From an uncultured bacterium (GTDB lineage Bacteria > Actinomycetota > Coriobacteriia > Coriobacteriales > Coriobacteriaceae): 64,000 nt of DNA. The position numbers were made by a program, and so were the translations under genes. The stretch lies in the NCBI GenBank assembly GCA_905214425.1, contig CAJMLY010000008.1, forward strand, positions 1-64,000. The letters run 5' to 3'. Shown here in pieces: positions 53,150-64,000 of the stretch (within the stretch, counting starts at the first letter, position 1; each line of letters begins with the position of its first letter). Under the pieces are notes generated by a model. That model saw only the letters and a program-made list of their open reading frames with translations, did no database searches and was not told the DNA's origin.

Positions 53150-53881
53150 ATGAATTGTCCTTATTGTGGTACTGAGTTGCGCAATGGCGTGAGGTATTGC
53201 ACAACATGTGGGGTTACCATCCATGGCATGTCGCCTAATTCTGCAATTCGGGTAAAGCCTCGGAATCACATTGCGGTTGTTCTTACCTGCATGTTGGCAA
53301 TTGCCATTGTCGGCGGCAGTTGTTTGGGTCTTCATCTGCGGCAAGCATTGTCATGTTTTATATCGGCTCATTCGGAGCATGCTATTGTGCTCAACATCTC
53401 TGCCGCAGGTTGGGATACCGATAGCGGGGCCTCACGCGTCCCGATACACATTACGGGCAAGACCGTCGACGGGATAACGGTCGACAAGGTTGAGTTCGTC
53501 GCCTCCGACGGTTCCGGTATCAGCCTCATTCAAGGTGTGTACACGCTCGAGGCGGCAGGTTCCCCCATCGCCACCGATGGCAAGATTTATCAAATCCCCT
53601 GTACGAGCGCGACGCTCGTCCTCGACGATGTCTTTGCCGCAGGCGAAACAATCAATCTCGCCGAGCTCGCTGAGCAGGATTCGATACTCACCTTCTGCCC
53701 CATCGATGCCGGCGATATGACCAACGACGAAATCTATGATGCCGCCCTACTCGCCATGGCATATAAAGGCGACGACGCCCCCGATGTTGCCGCACTGTGC
53801 CAGGCAGCAATCAATCGTCGTGCCGCCGCCAGCAAAAGCGAGAACGCCTTCGAAAGTTGCGGTGAAATACAGATTAATTGA
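53150..53881 (+). CDS. Zinc-ribbon, single-pass membrane protein
   Basis: A 243-residue protein. The N terminus is a zinc ribbon, MNCPYCGTEL and YCTTCG, followed by a membrane helix near residues 42-62 (AVVLTCMLAIAIVGGSC) and an extracellular domain of about 175 residues with no recognised fold. The ribosome site is weak (GTGGGGGC). The last ten codons are formed by the left arm of family B copy 4, so the C terminus comes from a repeat. GC content in the 5' part is lower than in neighbours. Whether the protein is functional is uncertain. Confidence 0.65.
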   Translation: MNCPYCGTELRNGVRYCTTCGVTIHGMSPNSAIRVKPRNHIAVVLTCMLAIAIVGGSCLGLHLRQALSCFISAHSEHAIVLNISAAGWDTDSGASRVPIHITGKTVDGITVDKVEFVASDGSGISLIQGVYTLEAAGSPIATDGKIYQIPCTSATLVLDDVFAAGETINLAELAEQDSILTFCPIDAGDMTNDEIYDAALLAMAYKGDDAPDVAALCQAAINRRAAASKSENAFESCGEIQIN

Positions 53882-53921
53882 GCCTTAAAGCTGGCAAAAC
53901 AGTCCTTATTTCACCGCAACT
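53855..53921. repeat. Family B palindrome, copy 4 (67 bp), overlapping a gene end
   Basis: The arms agttgcggtgaaatac and gtccttatttcaccgcaact show some decay on the left (acagat instead of gggact). It contains the stop codon of the zinc-ribbon gene and is followed directly by the tkt terminator. Confidence 0.88.
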
Positions 53922-53926
53922 GAAAC

Positions 53927-53953
53927 AGGGGCGCTCTCCAAGAGAGCGCCCCT
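53927..53953 (-). terminator. Hairpin after the transketolase genes
   Basis: A perfect stem aggggcgctctc/gagagcgcccct with a 3-base loop, followed on the minus strand by GTTTCA. A probable terminator of the transketolase operon. Between it and the stop codon, two 18-base direct copies of tagtactggcgaagcagt and tagttctggcgaagcagt lie at about 53965-54005. Confidence 0.72.
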
Positions 53954-54024
53954 GCCGGGTTTCCATAGTACTGGCGAAGCAGTTTTATAGTTCTGGCGAA
54001 GCAGTCCTTGAGATCCGCCTTGCC

Positions 54025-54966
54025 TTATGCCAAGAACTCCTTGGTGGTCGCCACGATGTTGGCGGCGTCCAGGCCGTACTTGTGCAGGAGCTCGGCACCC
54101 GGGCCAGACTCACCGAAGGTGTCGTTGACGCCGATCTTCTTGAGCGGCGTCGGGCACTGCTCGCACAGGACGTCGGCAACGGCGCTGCCCAGGCCACCGA
54201 TCACAGAGTGCTCCTCGACGGTCACGACGTGGCCGGTCTTGGTGGCGCTCTTGACGATCAGGTCGGCATCGATGGGCTTGATGGTGTGCATGTTGATGAC
54301 CTCGGCGTCGATGCCCTCGGCAGCGAGCTGCTCGGCGGCCTCGAGAGCCTCACCGACCATCAGGCCGCAGGCGATGATGGTCACATCGGCGCCCTCGCGC
54401 ATGACAATACCCTTACCCAACTCGAACTTGTAGGTCTCTGGATCGTTGATAACCGGCGAGGCCAGACGGGCAAAGCGCATGTACACCGGACCGTCGCACT
54501 CGTAGGCGGCGCGCGTCACGGCGCGGGCCTCCACATCGTCGGCGGGAACAATCACAGTCATGCCAGGGATGACGCGCATAAGGGCGATATCCTCGCAGCA
54601 CTGGTGCGTGGCGCCATCCTCGCCCACCGAGATACCGGCATGCGTGGCACCGATCTTAACGTTGAGGTGCGGGTAGCCGATGGAGTTACGGACCTGCTCA
54701 AAGGCGCGGCCGGCGGCGAACATGGCAAAGGTGCTCGCGAAGGCAACGCGGCCGGTGGTCGCGATACCGGCAGCGACGCCCATCAGGTTGCTCTCGGCAA
54801 TGCCCACATCGAAGAAACGATCGGGGCAGGCGGCCTTGAACTTGCCGGTCTGCGTGGCGGCAGCCAGGTCGGCGTCGAGGACCACAAAGTCATCGTGCTC
54901 GTTGGCGAGCTCGACGAGGGCCTCGCCGTAGCTTACGCGCGTGGCGATTTTTTTGACGTCTGCCAT
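54025..54966 (-). CDS. Transketolase C-terminal subunit
   Basis: A 313-residue protein holding the pyrimidine-binding and C-terminal domains of a split transketolase. DADLAAATQTGKF, GIAESNLMGVAAG and SVGEDGATHQCCEDIALMR are typical; the last includes the region that contacts thiamine diphosphate. It works with the N-terminal subunit in the non-oxidative pentose phosphate pathway. GAGGAG precedes the ATG at 54966, one base after the partner gene. Confidence 0.94.
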   Translation of the reverse strand: MADVKKIATRVSYGEALVELANEHDDFVVLDADLAAATQTGKFKAACPDRFFDVGIAESNLMGVAAGIATTGRVAFASTFAMFAAGRAFEQVRNSIGYPHLNVKIGATHAGISVGEDGATHQCCEDIALMRVIPGMTVIVPADDVEARAVTRAAYECDGPVYMRFARLASPVINDPETYKFELGKGIVMREGADVTIIACGLMVGEALEAAEQLAAEGIDAEVINMHTIKPIDADLIVKSATKTGHVVTVEEHSVIGGLGSAVADVLCEQCPTPLKKIGVNDTFGESGPGAELLHKYGLDAANIVATTKEFLA

Positions 54967-54967
54967 C

Positions 54968-55798
54968 CTAGAGCTCCTCTCCGGCGGCCGTGAGCTCTGC
55001 CATGGCCTGCTCAAACTGTTCATCGTTGGGGGCCTTGCCGTGCCAACCAACCTGGTTCTCCATAAAGGAAACGCCCTTGCCCTTCATGGTCTCGGCGATG
55101 ATGGCGGTCGGCTGACCCTTGGTGGCGCGGGCCTCGGCAAAGGCGGCGCGGATCTGATCGAAATCGTTGCCGTCGGCAAGCTCCACCACGTGGAACTTAA
55201 AGGCGCGGAACTTGTCGGCGAGCGGCATGGGGTCGTTGACCTCCTCGACGGGGCCGTCGATCTGCAGGCCGTTGTGGTCGACGATCACGCAGAGGTTATC
55301 GAGCTGCTGGTTGCCGGCAAACATGGCTGCCTCCCAGACCTGGCCCTCCTCGCTCTCGCCATCACCCAGCAGGGCGTACGTGCGGTAAGTATCGCCCCAG
55401 TGCTTGGCGGCAACCGCCATGCCCACGGCGGCGGAGATGCCCTGGCCGAGCGAGCCGGTGGACATATCGACGCCCGGGGTGTCGTTCATGTTGGGATGAC
55501 CTTGCAGGTGGCTGCCGATATGGCGCAGCGTCTCGAGATCCTCCTTGGGGAAGAACCCACGCTCGGCGAGCACGGCGTACAGGCCCGGAGCGCAATGGCC
55601 CTTGGAGAGCACAAAACGGTCGCGATCGGCCTTGCGGGGATCGGCCGGGTCGACGTTCATTTCCTCAAAGTACAGATAGGTCATGATGTCGGCAGCGCCG
55701 AGCGAACCGCCCGGATGGCCGGACTTGGCAGCGTGCACGCCGGTGACGATGCCCTTCCTTACCTCGTTGGCAACCTTTTTGAGCTCTTCGTCGCTCAT
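54968..55798 (-). CDS. Transketolase N-terminal subunit
   Basis: A 276-residue thiamine diphosphate-binding half of transketolase. GHPGGSLGAADI, VLSKGHCAPGLYAVLAERG and the ThDP/Mg motif LGDGESEEGQVWEAAM, followed by CVIVDHNGLQIDG, are present. Split transketolases are common in anaerobic Gram-positives and Actinobacteria. AAAGGAAG precedes the ATG. It forms a two-gene operon with the C-terminal subunit. Confidence 0.95.
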   Translation of the reverse strand: MSDEELKKVANEVRKGIVTGVHAAKSGHPGGSLGAADIMTYLYFEEMNVDPADPRKADRDRFVLSKGHCAPGLYAVLAERGFFPKEDLETLRHIGSHLQGHPNMNDTPGVDMSTGSLGQGISAAVGMAVAAKHWGDTYRTYALLGDGESEEGQVWEAAMFAGNQQLDNLCVIVDHNGLQIDGPVEEVNDPMPLADKFRAFKFHVVELADGNDFDQIRAAFAEARATKGQPTAIIAETMKGKGVSFMENQVGWHGKAPNDEQFEQAMAELTAAGEEL

Positions 55799-56005
55799 TG
55801 TGCCTTCCTTTCATCCTCATTAGACAAAATGCGCACGGCACCGAAGGTAATCCCAACACAGCCGCAATGCACGTACGTCATTCATTATGCTGGAAACTGA
55901 TGGCTTTACCAGAGTTTTTATCATTATTTGAACAATTTAGCAGGCAGAACCGCTGATGAAACGGTTTATCAATGTGAACGTCTTTTGGATGGAACGCGGT
56001 CGCCC

Positions 56006-56896
56006 CTACGCGCTAATGTCCTTGAATCCCTCGCCGAAGGCTTCCGTAACGTCAGCGACCGTCACAATGGCGTGAGGATCGCGCTCGCGCACGATCGTCT
56101 TGAGGGTATTGAGCTCTCGACGGCTCACGATGACCATAATCACCGGCTTCTCGGCACCCGAATACATGCCAGTCGCCTTAAACTTGGTACAACCACGACC
56201 CAGGCCATACATGATATCGGCAGCGATATCAGGGAACTTGTCCGAGATGATGAGGACCATACGGCGTTTGTTGCCACCATCGACCACGGCATCGATCACG
56301 TAGCCGCTAATGACCATCGAAAGGCCTGCATATAGTGCGTTTTCGATTGAAAAGACCGGAGCCGACAGCGCGCATACGGCAACATCGATCGCCATGACGG
56401 TCGAGCCCACCGGCAGCGAGGTGTTACGCGAGATGATTTGGCCAATCGTGTCCGAGCCGCCGGTGTTGGCGCCGGCGCGCAACACCATGCCGTAACCGAT
56501 GCCCGTAATAATGCCGCCCCACATAGCGGGAAGCATCAGGTCCGCATCCGCCAGAGGTGCTACAAACGGGGCGAACAGATCGGTAAAGAAGCCCAGAAGC
56601 ACAAAGCCCGTCGCGGTCTGCACCACGTAGAACATGCCGCCCTCGCGCATAACGACCAGCAGCAGCAAGGCATTCATCACGATGGTCTGGATACCGACGG
56701 GAAGCGACACGCCTCGCGCCGCGCCGACCGCCTGGATAATAGTCGCAAGGCCCGTAACGCCACCGGCGGCAAGACCGTTGGGAATCAAAAACAGGTCGGT
56801 CGCGATGGCGGCCAAGGCACACCCCAACATGATCTGGGGCAGGTCGTGAAAGAAGTTCATCGAAAGAATGCGCTTGATGTCCAGACGATATGCCAT
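56006..56896 (-). CDS. YitT family membrane protein (DUF161/DUF2179)
   Basis: A 296-residue protein with about five membrane helices (FLIPNGLAAGGVTGLATII, GANTGGSDTIGQI) and a C-terminal cytoplasmic DUF2179 domain (VMVIVSRRELNTLKTIVRERDPHAIVTVADV). The function of the family is unclear; transport has been suggested. The ATG at 56896 is preceded by GGGAGG, which directly follows a terminator T run. It is downstream of prfB. Confidence 0.9.
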   Translation of the reverse strand: MAYRLDIKRILSMNFFHDLPQIMLGCALAAIATDLFLIPNGLAAGGVTGLATIIQAVGAARGVSLPVGIQTIVMNALLLLVVMREGGMFYVVQTATGFVLLGFFTDLFAPFVAPLADADLMLPAMWGGIITGIGYGMVLRAGANTGGSDTIGQIISRNTSLPVGSTVMAIDVAVCALSAPVFSIENALYAGLSMVISGYVIDAVVDGGNKRRMVLIISDKFPDIAADIMYGLGRGCTKFKATGMYSGAEKPVIMVIVSRRELNTLKTIVRERDPHAIVTVADVTEAFGEGFKDISA

Positions 56897-56908
56897 GCTG
56901 CCTCCCTC

Positions 56909-56938
56909 AAAAAAGCGCACCCAAACGGATGCGCTTTG
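56909..56938 (-). terminator. Terminator after prfB, adjoining the YitT ribosome site
   Basis: The stem aaagcgca/tgcgcttt is followed on the minus strand by TTTTTTGAGGGAGG, so the T run touches the next gene's Shine-Dalgarno sequence. Confidence 0.8.
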
Positions 56939-57059
56939 AACTTCTTCTTGTATTCGATTCTACCGATTCGCCGGACAAAAACCACCCCTGCGCAGGGTTT
57001 GTTCTGGATACAAACCCGTCCAACCGTTGGACTTGGCATCGGCTTGAAGCCACGATGTT

Positions 57060-58207
57060 TTAGACCTCCGAGCCTTCTGCATCGGCGTTGCCGGTCGCCC
57101 AGCGATGATAGCCAATAACGAACGGGTCCAGGTCGCCATCGTCAAGAACTGCCTCGACATTGCTGGTCTCCACGCCCGTGCGTAGGTCCTTAACCATCTG
57201 ATACGGGTAGAGCACGTAGCTGCGAATCTGGTTGCCAAAACCGATCGTGGTCTTGGGTCCACGAATCTCATCGAGCGCCTCGGCACGCTTCTCGAGCTCA
57301 ATCTCGTACAGGCGAGCCTTGAGGATCTGCATGCACGCGGCCTTGTTCTGGATCTGGCTGCGCTCGTTTTGGCAGGTGACCACAATGCCGCTGGGGAAAT
57401 GCGTCACGCGCACGGCGGAGTCGGTAGTGTTAACGCCCTGACCGCCCGGGCCGCTCGCGTGGTACACGTCCACGCGGATGTCGTCGGGACTGATCTCGAT
57501 GTCGATATCATCGGGCAGCACGGGGATGACCTCGACGCCGGCAAACGTGGTCTGGCGGCGCTTCTTGTCGTCGGTGGGGCTAATGCGAACCAAGCGGTGA
57601 ACGCCGGCCTCGGCGCGCAGCATGCCAAATGCGTCCTTGCCCTCGACGGTAAAGGTCGCGCGGTCGATGCCGATGACCTCGGCCGCGGGACAGTCGTTAA
57701 TGGTGACCTTCCAGCCGCGACGCTGGCAGTACTTCATGTACATCTTAAAGAGCATGAAGGTCCAGTCCTGGGCCTCCAGACCACCCTGTCCGGGCTTGAT
57801 GGTCACAATGGCATCGCCGTGATCGAACTCACCGGTAAACCAGCTCGAAAGCTCAAGCTCATCGATGGCACGGGCCAGGCGCTCAGCCGTGGCTGCAGCC
57901 TCCTCGCGAAGGGTGGCGGCGTCGGGGTCATCCCCCATCTCCTCGGCAAGCTCCAGCGCGGCGCGGGCATCGGAAAGCTCGCCGCGCGCGGTGTCCACGG
58001 CAGCGATATCTTCCTTGGTACGCGCGATCTCCTCCATGGTGGCACGGGCGGCGTCGGCGTCATCCCAAAAGCCAGGGGCAACACTTTTGGCCTCGAGCTC
58101 GGTCACGCGCGTGCGCTTTTCGTCCAAATGGAGATACGACTCGACCTCGCCGAGCCGGTCCGCAAACGCGTCCAGCTCGGCGGGCGTTACCTCTAAAGCC
58201 TCAGCCA

Positions 58208-58208
<1 letters not shown>
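57060..58208 (-). CDS. prfB: Peptide chain release factor 2
   Basis: A 382-residue class I release factor. The peptidyl-tRNA hydrolysis motif GGQ is at 255-257 in SGPGGQGVNTTDSAVR. The stop-codon recognition tripeptide, SPF in textbook RF2, reads Ser210-Pro211-Thr212 in RISPTDDKKRRQTTF. The frame is continuous from the start, so the programmed frameshift of E. coli prfB is absent. The start codon shares one base with the secA stop, indicating tight coupling. RF2 identity is supported by SP at the first two tripeptide positions and overall similarity. Confidence 0.93.
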
Positions 58209-61015
<2,807 letters not shown>

Positions 61016-61147
61016 GTGGTTTTCCTTTTTTGGCCATCGCCCACGCCATGCAGCCTTGGGCGAGTTAAACACAGATAAATGTACTTTAGCCAAACAAGGC
61101 GCGGCCTATACGGTCGACCTCGACCGCCACGTAATAACTACGACCAA

Positions 61148-61188
61148 CCTGCCAAACAGGGACAGGTTTATTTTGGCAGGTTTTATCT
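61148..61188. repeat. Family G palindrome, copy 2
   Basis: cctgccaaacagggacaggt, then ttattttggcaggttttatct: the same design and 41-base length as 48030-48070. It lies between secA and rpmE, in 340 bases with no gene, next to a family D element. Confidence 0.75.
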
Positions 61189-61212
61189 GGGCAAACGCTA
61201 CATCTCTGCCAT

Positions 61213-61280
61213 TTGGTGCAAACGGACCTGTCCCCCTTCGCACCAATTTGGTGCCATGGGAGCAGGTCCGTTTGCACCAA
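61213..61280. repeat. Family D-related palindrome, copy 3
   Basis: The arms ttggtgcaaacggacctg and caggtccgtttgcaccaa enclose a central gcaccaatttggtgc. It shares the gcacca, caggt and gtcccc blocks with 88-134 and 10987-11033 but in a different nested order. Confidence 0.78.
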
Positions 61281-61286
61281 TAAAAG

Positions 61287-61322
61287 AAAAGGGCCGCGCA
61301 CCCAGATGGATACGCGGCCCTT
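61287..61322 (-). terminator. Terminator of rpmE
   Basis: The stem gggccgcg/cgcggccc is followed on the minus strand by TTTTCTTTTA, 36 bases past the stop. Confidence 0.88.
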
Positions 61323-61357
61323 TAGCCATGAATGCGAGTGTTTGCTCGGCGAGCTAT

Positions 61358-61783
61358 TTACTCAGCAGCCTCGGTGGTCTCGGCCTCGGCAGCGGCTTCC
61401 TCGACGGGAGCCTCTGCGGGAGCCTCGGCAGCCTGCTTGGCAGCCTCCTCGGCGAACTTAGCGGCACGCTTAGCCTTCTCGGCAGCCTTAGCCTCAGCGG
61501 CGGCCTTGCGAGCGGCCTCGGCCTCAGCAGCCTTGGCGGCCTTGGCGGCCTTGGCCTCCTCAGCCTTCTTGAGCTGTGCGGCAGCGGCGCCACCGAACTT
61601 GTCGGCGAAGCGCTGGACGCGTCCACCGGTGTCGACGAACTTCTGCTGGCCGGTGTAGAACGGGTGGCACTCGTTGCAAAGCTCGACCTTCATCTCGGAC
61701 ACGGTAGCGTGCGTCTTGAAGGTGTTGCCGCAGGAGCACGTCACCGTGCACTCGACATACTGGGGATGGATACCCTGCTTCAT
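61358..61783 (-). CDS. rpmE: 50S ribosomal protein L31 with long Ala/Lys/Glu-rich C-terminal extension
   Basis: A 141-residue protein. Residues 1-63 are a zinc-binding L31 with cysteines 16, 18, 36 and 39 (CSC, CNEC) and the HPFYTGQQKFVDTGGRVQRF signature. The remaining 78 residues are a highly charged Ala/Lys/Glu repeat likely to form a long helix, ending in an acidic Pro/Ala tail. Typical L31 is 66-85 residues long. AAGGAG precedes the ATG. The tail may be a lineage feature; its effect on the ribosome is unknown. Confidence 0.95.
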   Translation of the reverse strand: MKQGIHPQYVECTVTCSCGNTFKTHATVSEMKVELCNECHPFYTGQQKFVDTGGRVQRFADKFGGAAAAQLKKAEEAKAAKAAKAAEAEAARKAAAEAKAAEKAKRAAKFAEEAAKQAAEAPAEAPVEEAAAEAETTEAAE

Positions 61784-62100
61784 GGTAGGACTCCTTATTG
61801 GTCAGGCGCTGGTTACCGATCAGCGCATAAGGCGTCTTGGTTTCCGACCAAGACAACAAACTCGGCTATGATACCACGGCGCCGCGTGTCCCACAAAAGG
61901 TTCACGGTCTTTTCGGAACGACACGAATCTGACCCATCGAAACACATCTCCACCGTTCCTTCAACTGGGAAAATGCCGTCCCCGGGGCCTGAGAAGGGCC
62001 CCGGGGACGTTCGACTGACCGCGGGAACGGCCTTTCCGCTCAATGTGTTCGGCTGAGATCGGAAATCAACCAAACTGAACTAGGTTCAGTTGACATGGTT
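61784..62100. other. Intergenic region with two palindromes
   Basis: No gene is supported. A 12-base perfect stem, gtccccggggcc/ggccccggggac, lies at 61978-62008. A compact operator-like palindrome, aactgaactaggttcagtt, lies at 62073-62091. The rpmE promoter should be near the left end. Confidence 0.55.
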
Positions 62101-62136
62101 AAAAACGAGGGGCGACGCTTTTGCGTCACCCCTCGT
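62101..62136 (-). terminator. Terminator of the small secreted peptide gene
   Basis: The stem cgaggggcgacgc/gcgtcacccctcg is followed on the minus strand by TTTTT. Confidence 0.88.
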
Positions 62137-62150
62137 CCCGGCCGGTTGCT

Positions 62151-62495
62151 TTAGTTGTACACGCGGTAGTTACACTTGAACTGGGTTATGTGTCCATAGT
62201 TGGAGCGGTACCAACCCGACGTATAGCTGATTGCCTCTGCGCCTAGATAGTCGTAGCCCTTGTTGTAGCGAAGCTGACGGTAGGTCGTGTCGTACTCTGC
62301 TACGTAAAACGTGTCTCCAGAGAAGGCTTTGTACCGGTCCTTAACCGTCGAAGCCATGTACGCGGGTTCGACATCGCCTTTCTCCCCGTTGAGCGCATAG
62401 ACGGGTGCCGCGATTCCGCATAAAGCCGTTGCCACGAGGATGGCGTAGACAGCCATGCGCGACGCATTGGACTTCAGCTGTTCAAATAGTTTCAT
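62151..62495 (-). CDS. Small secreted protein, bacteriocin-like
   Basis: A 114-residue precursor. A signal peptide (about residues 1-35, MAVYAILVATALCGIAAPVYA) precedes a mature part of about 79 residues rich in Tyr and Gly, with one late Cys and a motif SGWYRSNYGHITQFKC. The size, signal and linkage to a fused permease/ATPase gene ending one base upstream recall lactococcin 972-type bacteriocins and their immunity or export ABC systems. The similarity is only in general pattern, so this is a tentative reading. The ATG at 62495 follows GAGGTG. Confidence 0.7.
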   Translation of the reverse strand: MKLFEQLKSNASRMAVYAILVATALCGIAAPVYALNGEKGDVEPAYMASTVKDRYKAFSGDTFYVAEYDTTYRQLRYNKGYDYLGAEAISYTSGWYRSNYGHITQFKCNYRVYN

Positions 62496-62496
62496 G

Positions 62497-64000
62497 TCAT
62501 TCACCTCGCTCGTATGTATCGAGGTATTCCTGCTTGAGCGTCTGCGAGGACGACTTGATCTTTTCCACGAGCGTGCCGGCCTCGATGAAGTAGAACGAGT
62601 TGGTGAGGTCTGCCAGGTCGTCGAGCAGATGGCTTGAAATGAGCACGCTTCGTCCCCGCGCCACCTCGCTGCGCATCGCGTCGCAGGAGGTTTTCCGCTT
62701 TCCCGGATCGAGGCCGTTCAGCGGTTCATCGAGGATGAGGTACGGGCAATCGGTCGATATCGCCATGGCAAGCTTTACCTGCTGCTTCATTCCTGTCGAG
62801 AGTTTACGGGTCGGCTTGTCGAGATATGGGGAGATTCCGAGGGAGCTGCAGAGCGAGTCGATGTCGGTGGCCGATTTCCACGCCTCCCTAACGAAAGCAA
62901 GGTGCTCGAGGGCCGATAGCGTGGGATAGAGATCCGCGCCGCCCGAAGAGCTCAGGTAGACGAGTTCTGCAAATTCGGCTGATCGACGTTGGCAGATTTC
63001 GTCTGCCGCCAGGCTTCCCGAGCGGATGCGGGTGGGAAATTGGCCCGACAGCGCTTCAAGAAGGGTGGTTTTCCCCGAGCCGTTGGGAGCAACGAGGCCC
63101 GCCGCCGTTCCCGGGCTCAGGAAAAGCGACCCGATTGAAAGTATCGTCGTGCTTCCGTATCCCACGCTCGCGTCCAGAAGCTCGAGCCCATGGTGCTTTT
63201 TCGCGGGTCCAGGCTGTTTGGGCGAACGTGTCGCAACGGCGCCGACCGCAAAAAAGACCGCGGCGTATGCCAGGGCCACGGCAAGCATCGATGCGCTGCC
63301 TGAACCGGAGCCAATGAATTCTGTCGGGAAGCATCCTACGTAACCCGTTGCCTCGATAGGCGAGAATACGGGCAGTGGCAGGAGCCCGAGCACGGCATTA
63401 TGCCCTAGTGCCGAATCGGACAGTAACGGGAATGCCGGGGCCGCGACAAGCAGCGCGGAGGCAAGGGGGCCCGCGAGGACGCGCCTCGTTGCGGTCGATA
63501 GGACGGCGGAGCAAACGGATATCAAGGTTCCGCCCGCAAGCAGCGCGAGAAGCAGGGCTGTGAAGACGTTTCCCGCGGTCGTGGTGGCAAGCGCGCCGTC
63601 ATGGAAGAAGGCGATCGGGTACCCAATTTGCCCGAAGCCGTTTAGGACCAAGGCGTAAATGCCCCCGGGTGCGAGGCCGGCGAGGAGCATCGCGGTCCCC
63701 GCGACGATTATCGAAAACACGATCTGAATAAGGCGCCGGAATTTGGGCACGGGCGCCTTTGCCGCCAGGGTCCCGGGCCTTGTGGCGCCGAGCACGAGTA
63801 TCGACGAGAGAAGGAAGGGGATGAAGGGAAGGAAAGACGGCGCCGTGGCAATGGCGTAAGGCAGGAAGGAAAGGAATGGCAGGTCGTTTGCGGAGGCCGG
63901 GATATCCGTGATGCCGGAGCTGCTCAGGGCACGGCAATATGCGAGCGCCGCGTCATTGGTCTCTCGGTCTCCCACGATGGACCCGGATTGGAAGCCTTCG
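62497..64000 (-). CDS. Fused ABC transporter permease and ATPase, partial (5' end beyond window)
   Basis: At least 501 residues are in the window. The N-terminal part visible here (about 270 residues) has seven or so hydrophobic helices and no known signature. The C-terminal 220 residues are an ABC ATPase: Walker A APNGSGKTT, signature LSTGMKQQ, Walker B LILDEP and H-loop SSHLL. The frame remains open to the window edge, so the gene is incomplete. It ends one base before the small secreted peptide gene. The pair looks like an export or self-immunity unit. Codon use is less GC3-rich than in the neighbours, which suggests transfer. Confidence 0.82.
   Translation of the reverse strand, partial: EGFQSGSIVGDRETNDAALAYCRALSSSGITDIPASANDLPFLSFLPYAIATAPSFLPFIPFLLSSILVLGATRPGTLAAKAPVPKFRRLIQIVFSIIVAGTAMLLAGLAPGGIYALVLNGFGQIGYPIAFFHDGALATTTAGNVFTALLLALLAGGTLISVCSAVLSTATRRVLAGPLASALLVAAPAFPLLSDSALGHNAVLGLLPLPVFSPIEATGYVGCFPTEFIGSGSGSASMLAVALAYAAVFFAVGAVATRSPKQPGPAKKHHGLELLDASVGYGSTTILSIGSLFLSPGTAAGLVAPNGSGKTTLLEALSGQFPTRIRSGSLAADEICQRRSAEFAELVYLSSSGGADLYPTLSALEHLAFVREAWKSATDIDSLCSSLGISPYLDKPTRKLSTGMKQQVKLAMAISTDCPYLILDEPLNGLDPGKRKTSCDAMRSEVARGRSVLISSHLLDDLADLTNSFYFIEAGTLVEKIKSSSQTLKQEYLDTYERGE

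Overview
The window is high-GC chromosomal DNA from a Gram-positive anaerobe. Gene content and protein style suggest the Coriobacteriia, most like Collinsella: a split transketolase, an EFR1-type ferrodoxin, a MurNAc PTS/MupG/MurQ/MurR cluster, a Ser/Thr kinase fused to a DUF6273-like domain, a rubredoxin/flavin reductase pair, and PTS- and Fe-S-based anaerobic metabolism. The taxon is inferred from recognition only. No rRNA is present; two tRNA genes (Gln-CTG and Glu-CTC) lie near 40.7 kb. Most genes are on the minus strand. The ABC transporter gene at the right edge is incomplete.

Layout. 0.1-3.8 kb: EFR1 ferrodoxin and a DEAD-box RNA helicase with a long RGG-like tail. 4.4-7.6 kb: FHA protein and transmembrane Ser/Thr kinase. 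7.8-11.0 kb: copper module (copA, copZ-like chaperone, csoR) with a CsoR-like operator. 11-15.5 kb: zinc-ribbon membrane protein, amidohydrolase, an orphan nuclease-like protein between repeat arrays, and a hypothetical. 15.8-22 kb: gltB-gltD. 22.3-26.3 kb: arylsulfotransferase-like protein, gpmA, mntH. 26.6-38 kb: a 13-gene minus-strand run joining a sulfonate-type ABC importer, MetY, a siroheme sulfite reductase, TusA, thioredoxin, a ThiS-like carrier, ThiF/MoeB, a JAMM protease, a sirohydrochlorin chelatase and an iron-type ABC importer. I read it as uptake of oxidised sulfur, reduction to sulfide and protein-thiocarboxylate-dependent homocysteine synthesis, with siroheme and iron supply attached. 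38.2-42 kb: rubredoxin, flavin reductase, smpB, TPR-like protein, tRNAs, ArsC-like protein. 42-46.5 kb: MurNAc-6P recycling operon. 46.7-50.3 kb: VanZ-like protein, serine recombinase, RNase R. 50.5-52.6 kb: ftsE-ftsX. 53-56.9 kb: zinc-ribbon cassette, split transketolase, YitT-like protein. 57-61.8 kb: prfB, secA, rpmE. 62.1-64 kb: small secreted peptide and a fused permease/ATPase.

The most striking non-coding feature is the density of intergenic palindromes. At least eight sequence families are present. Family A consists of 57-bp hairpins repeated at an almost exact 80-bp period in arrays of one to four (15 full copies at six loci). Family B copies are 67 bp, and one pair flanks a lower-GC zinc-ribbon gene. 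Family C elements sit on the stop codons of two genes. Families D to H are other long inverted repeats, several containing a gggac-type box. No transposase that could mobilise them is visible in the window.
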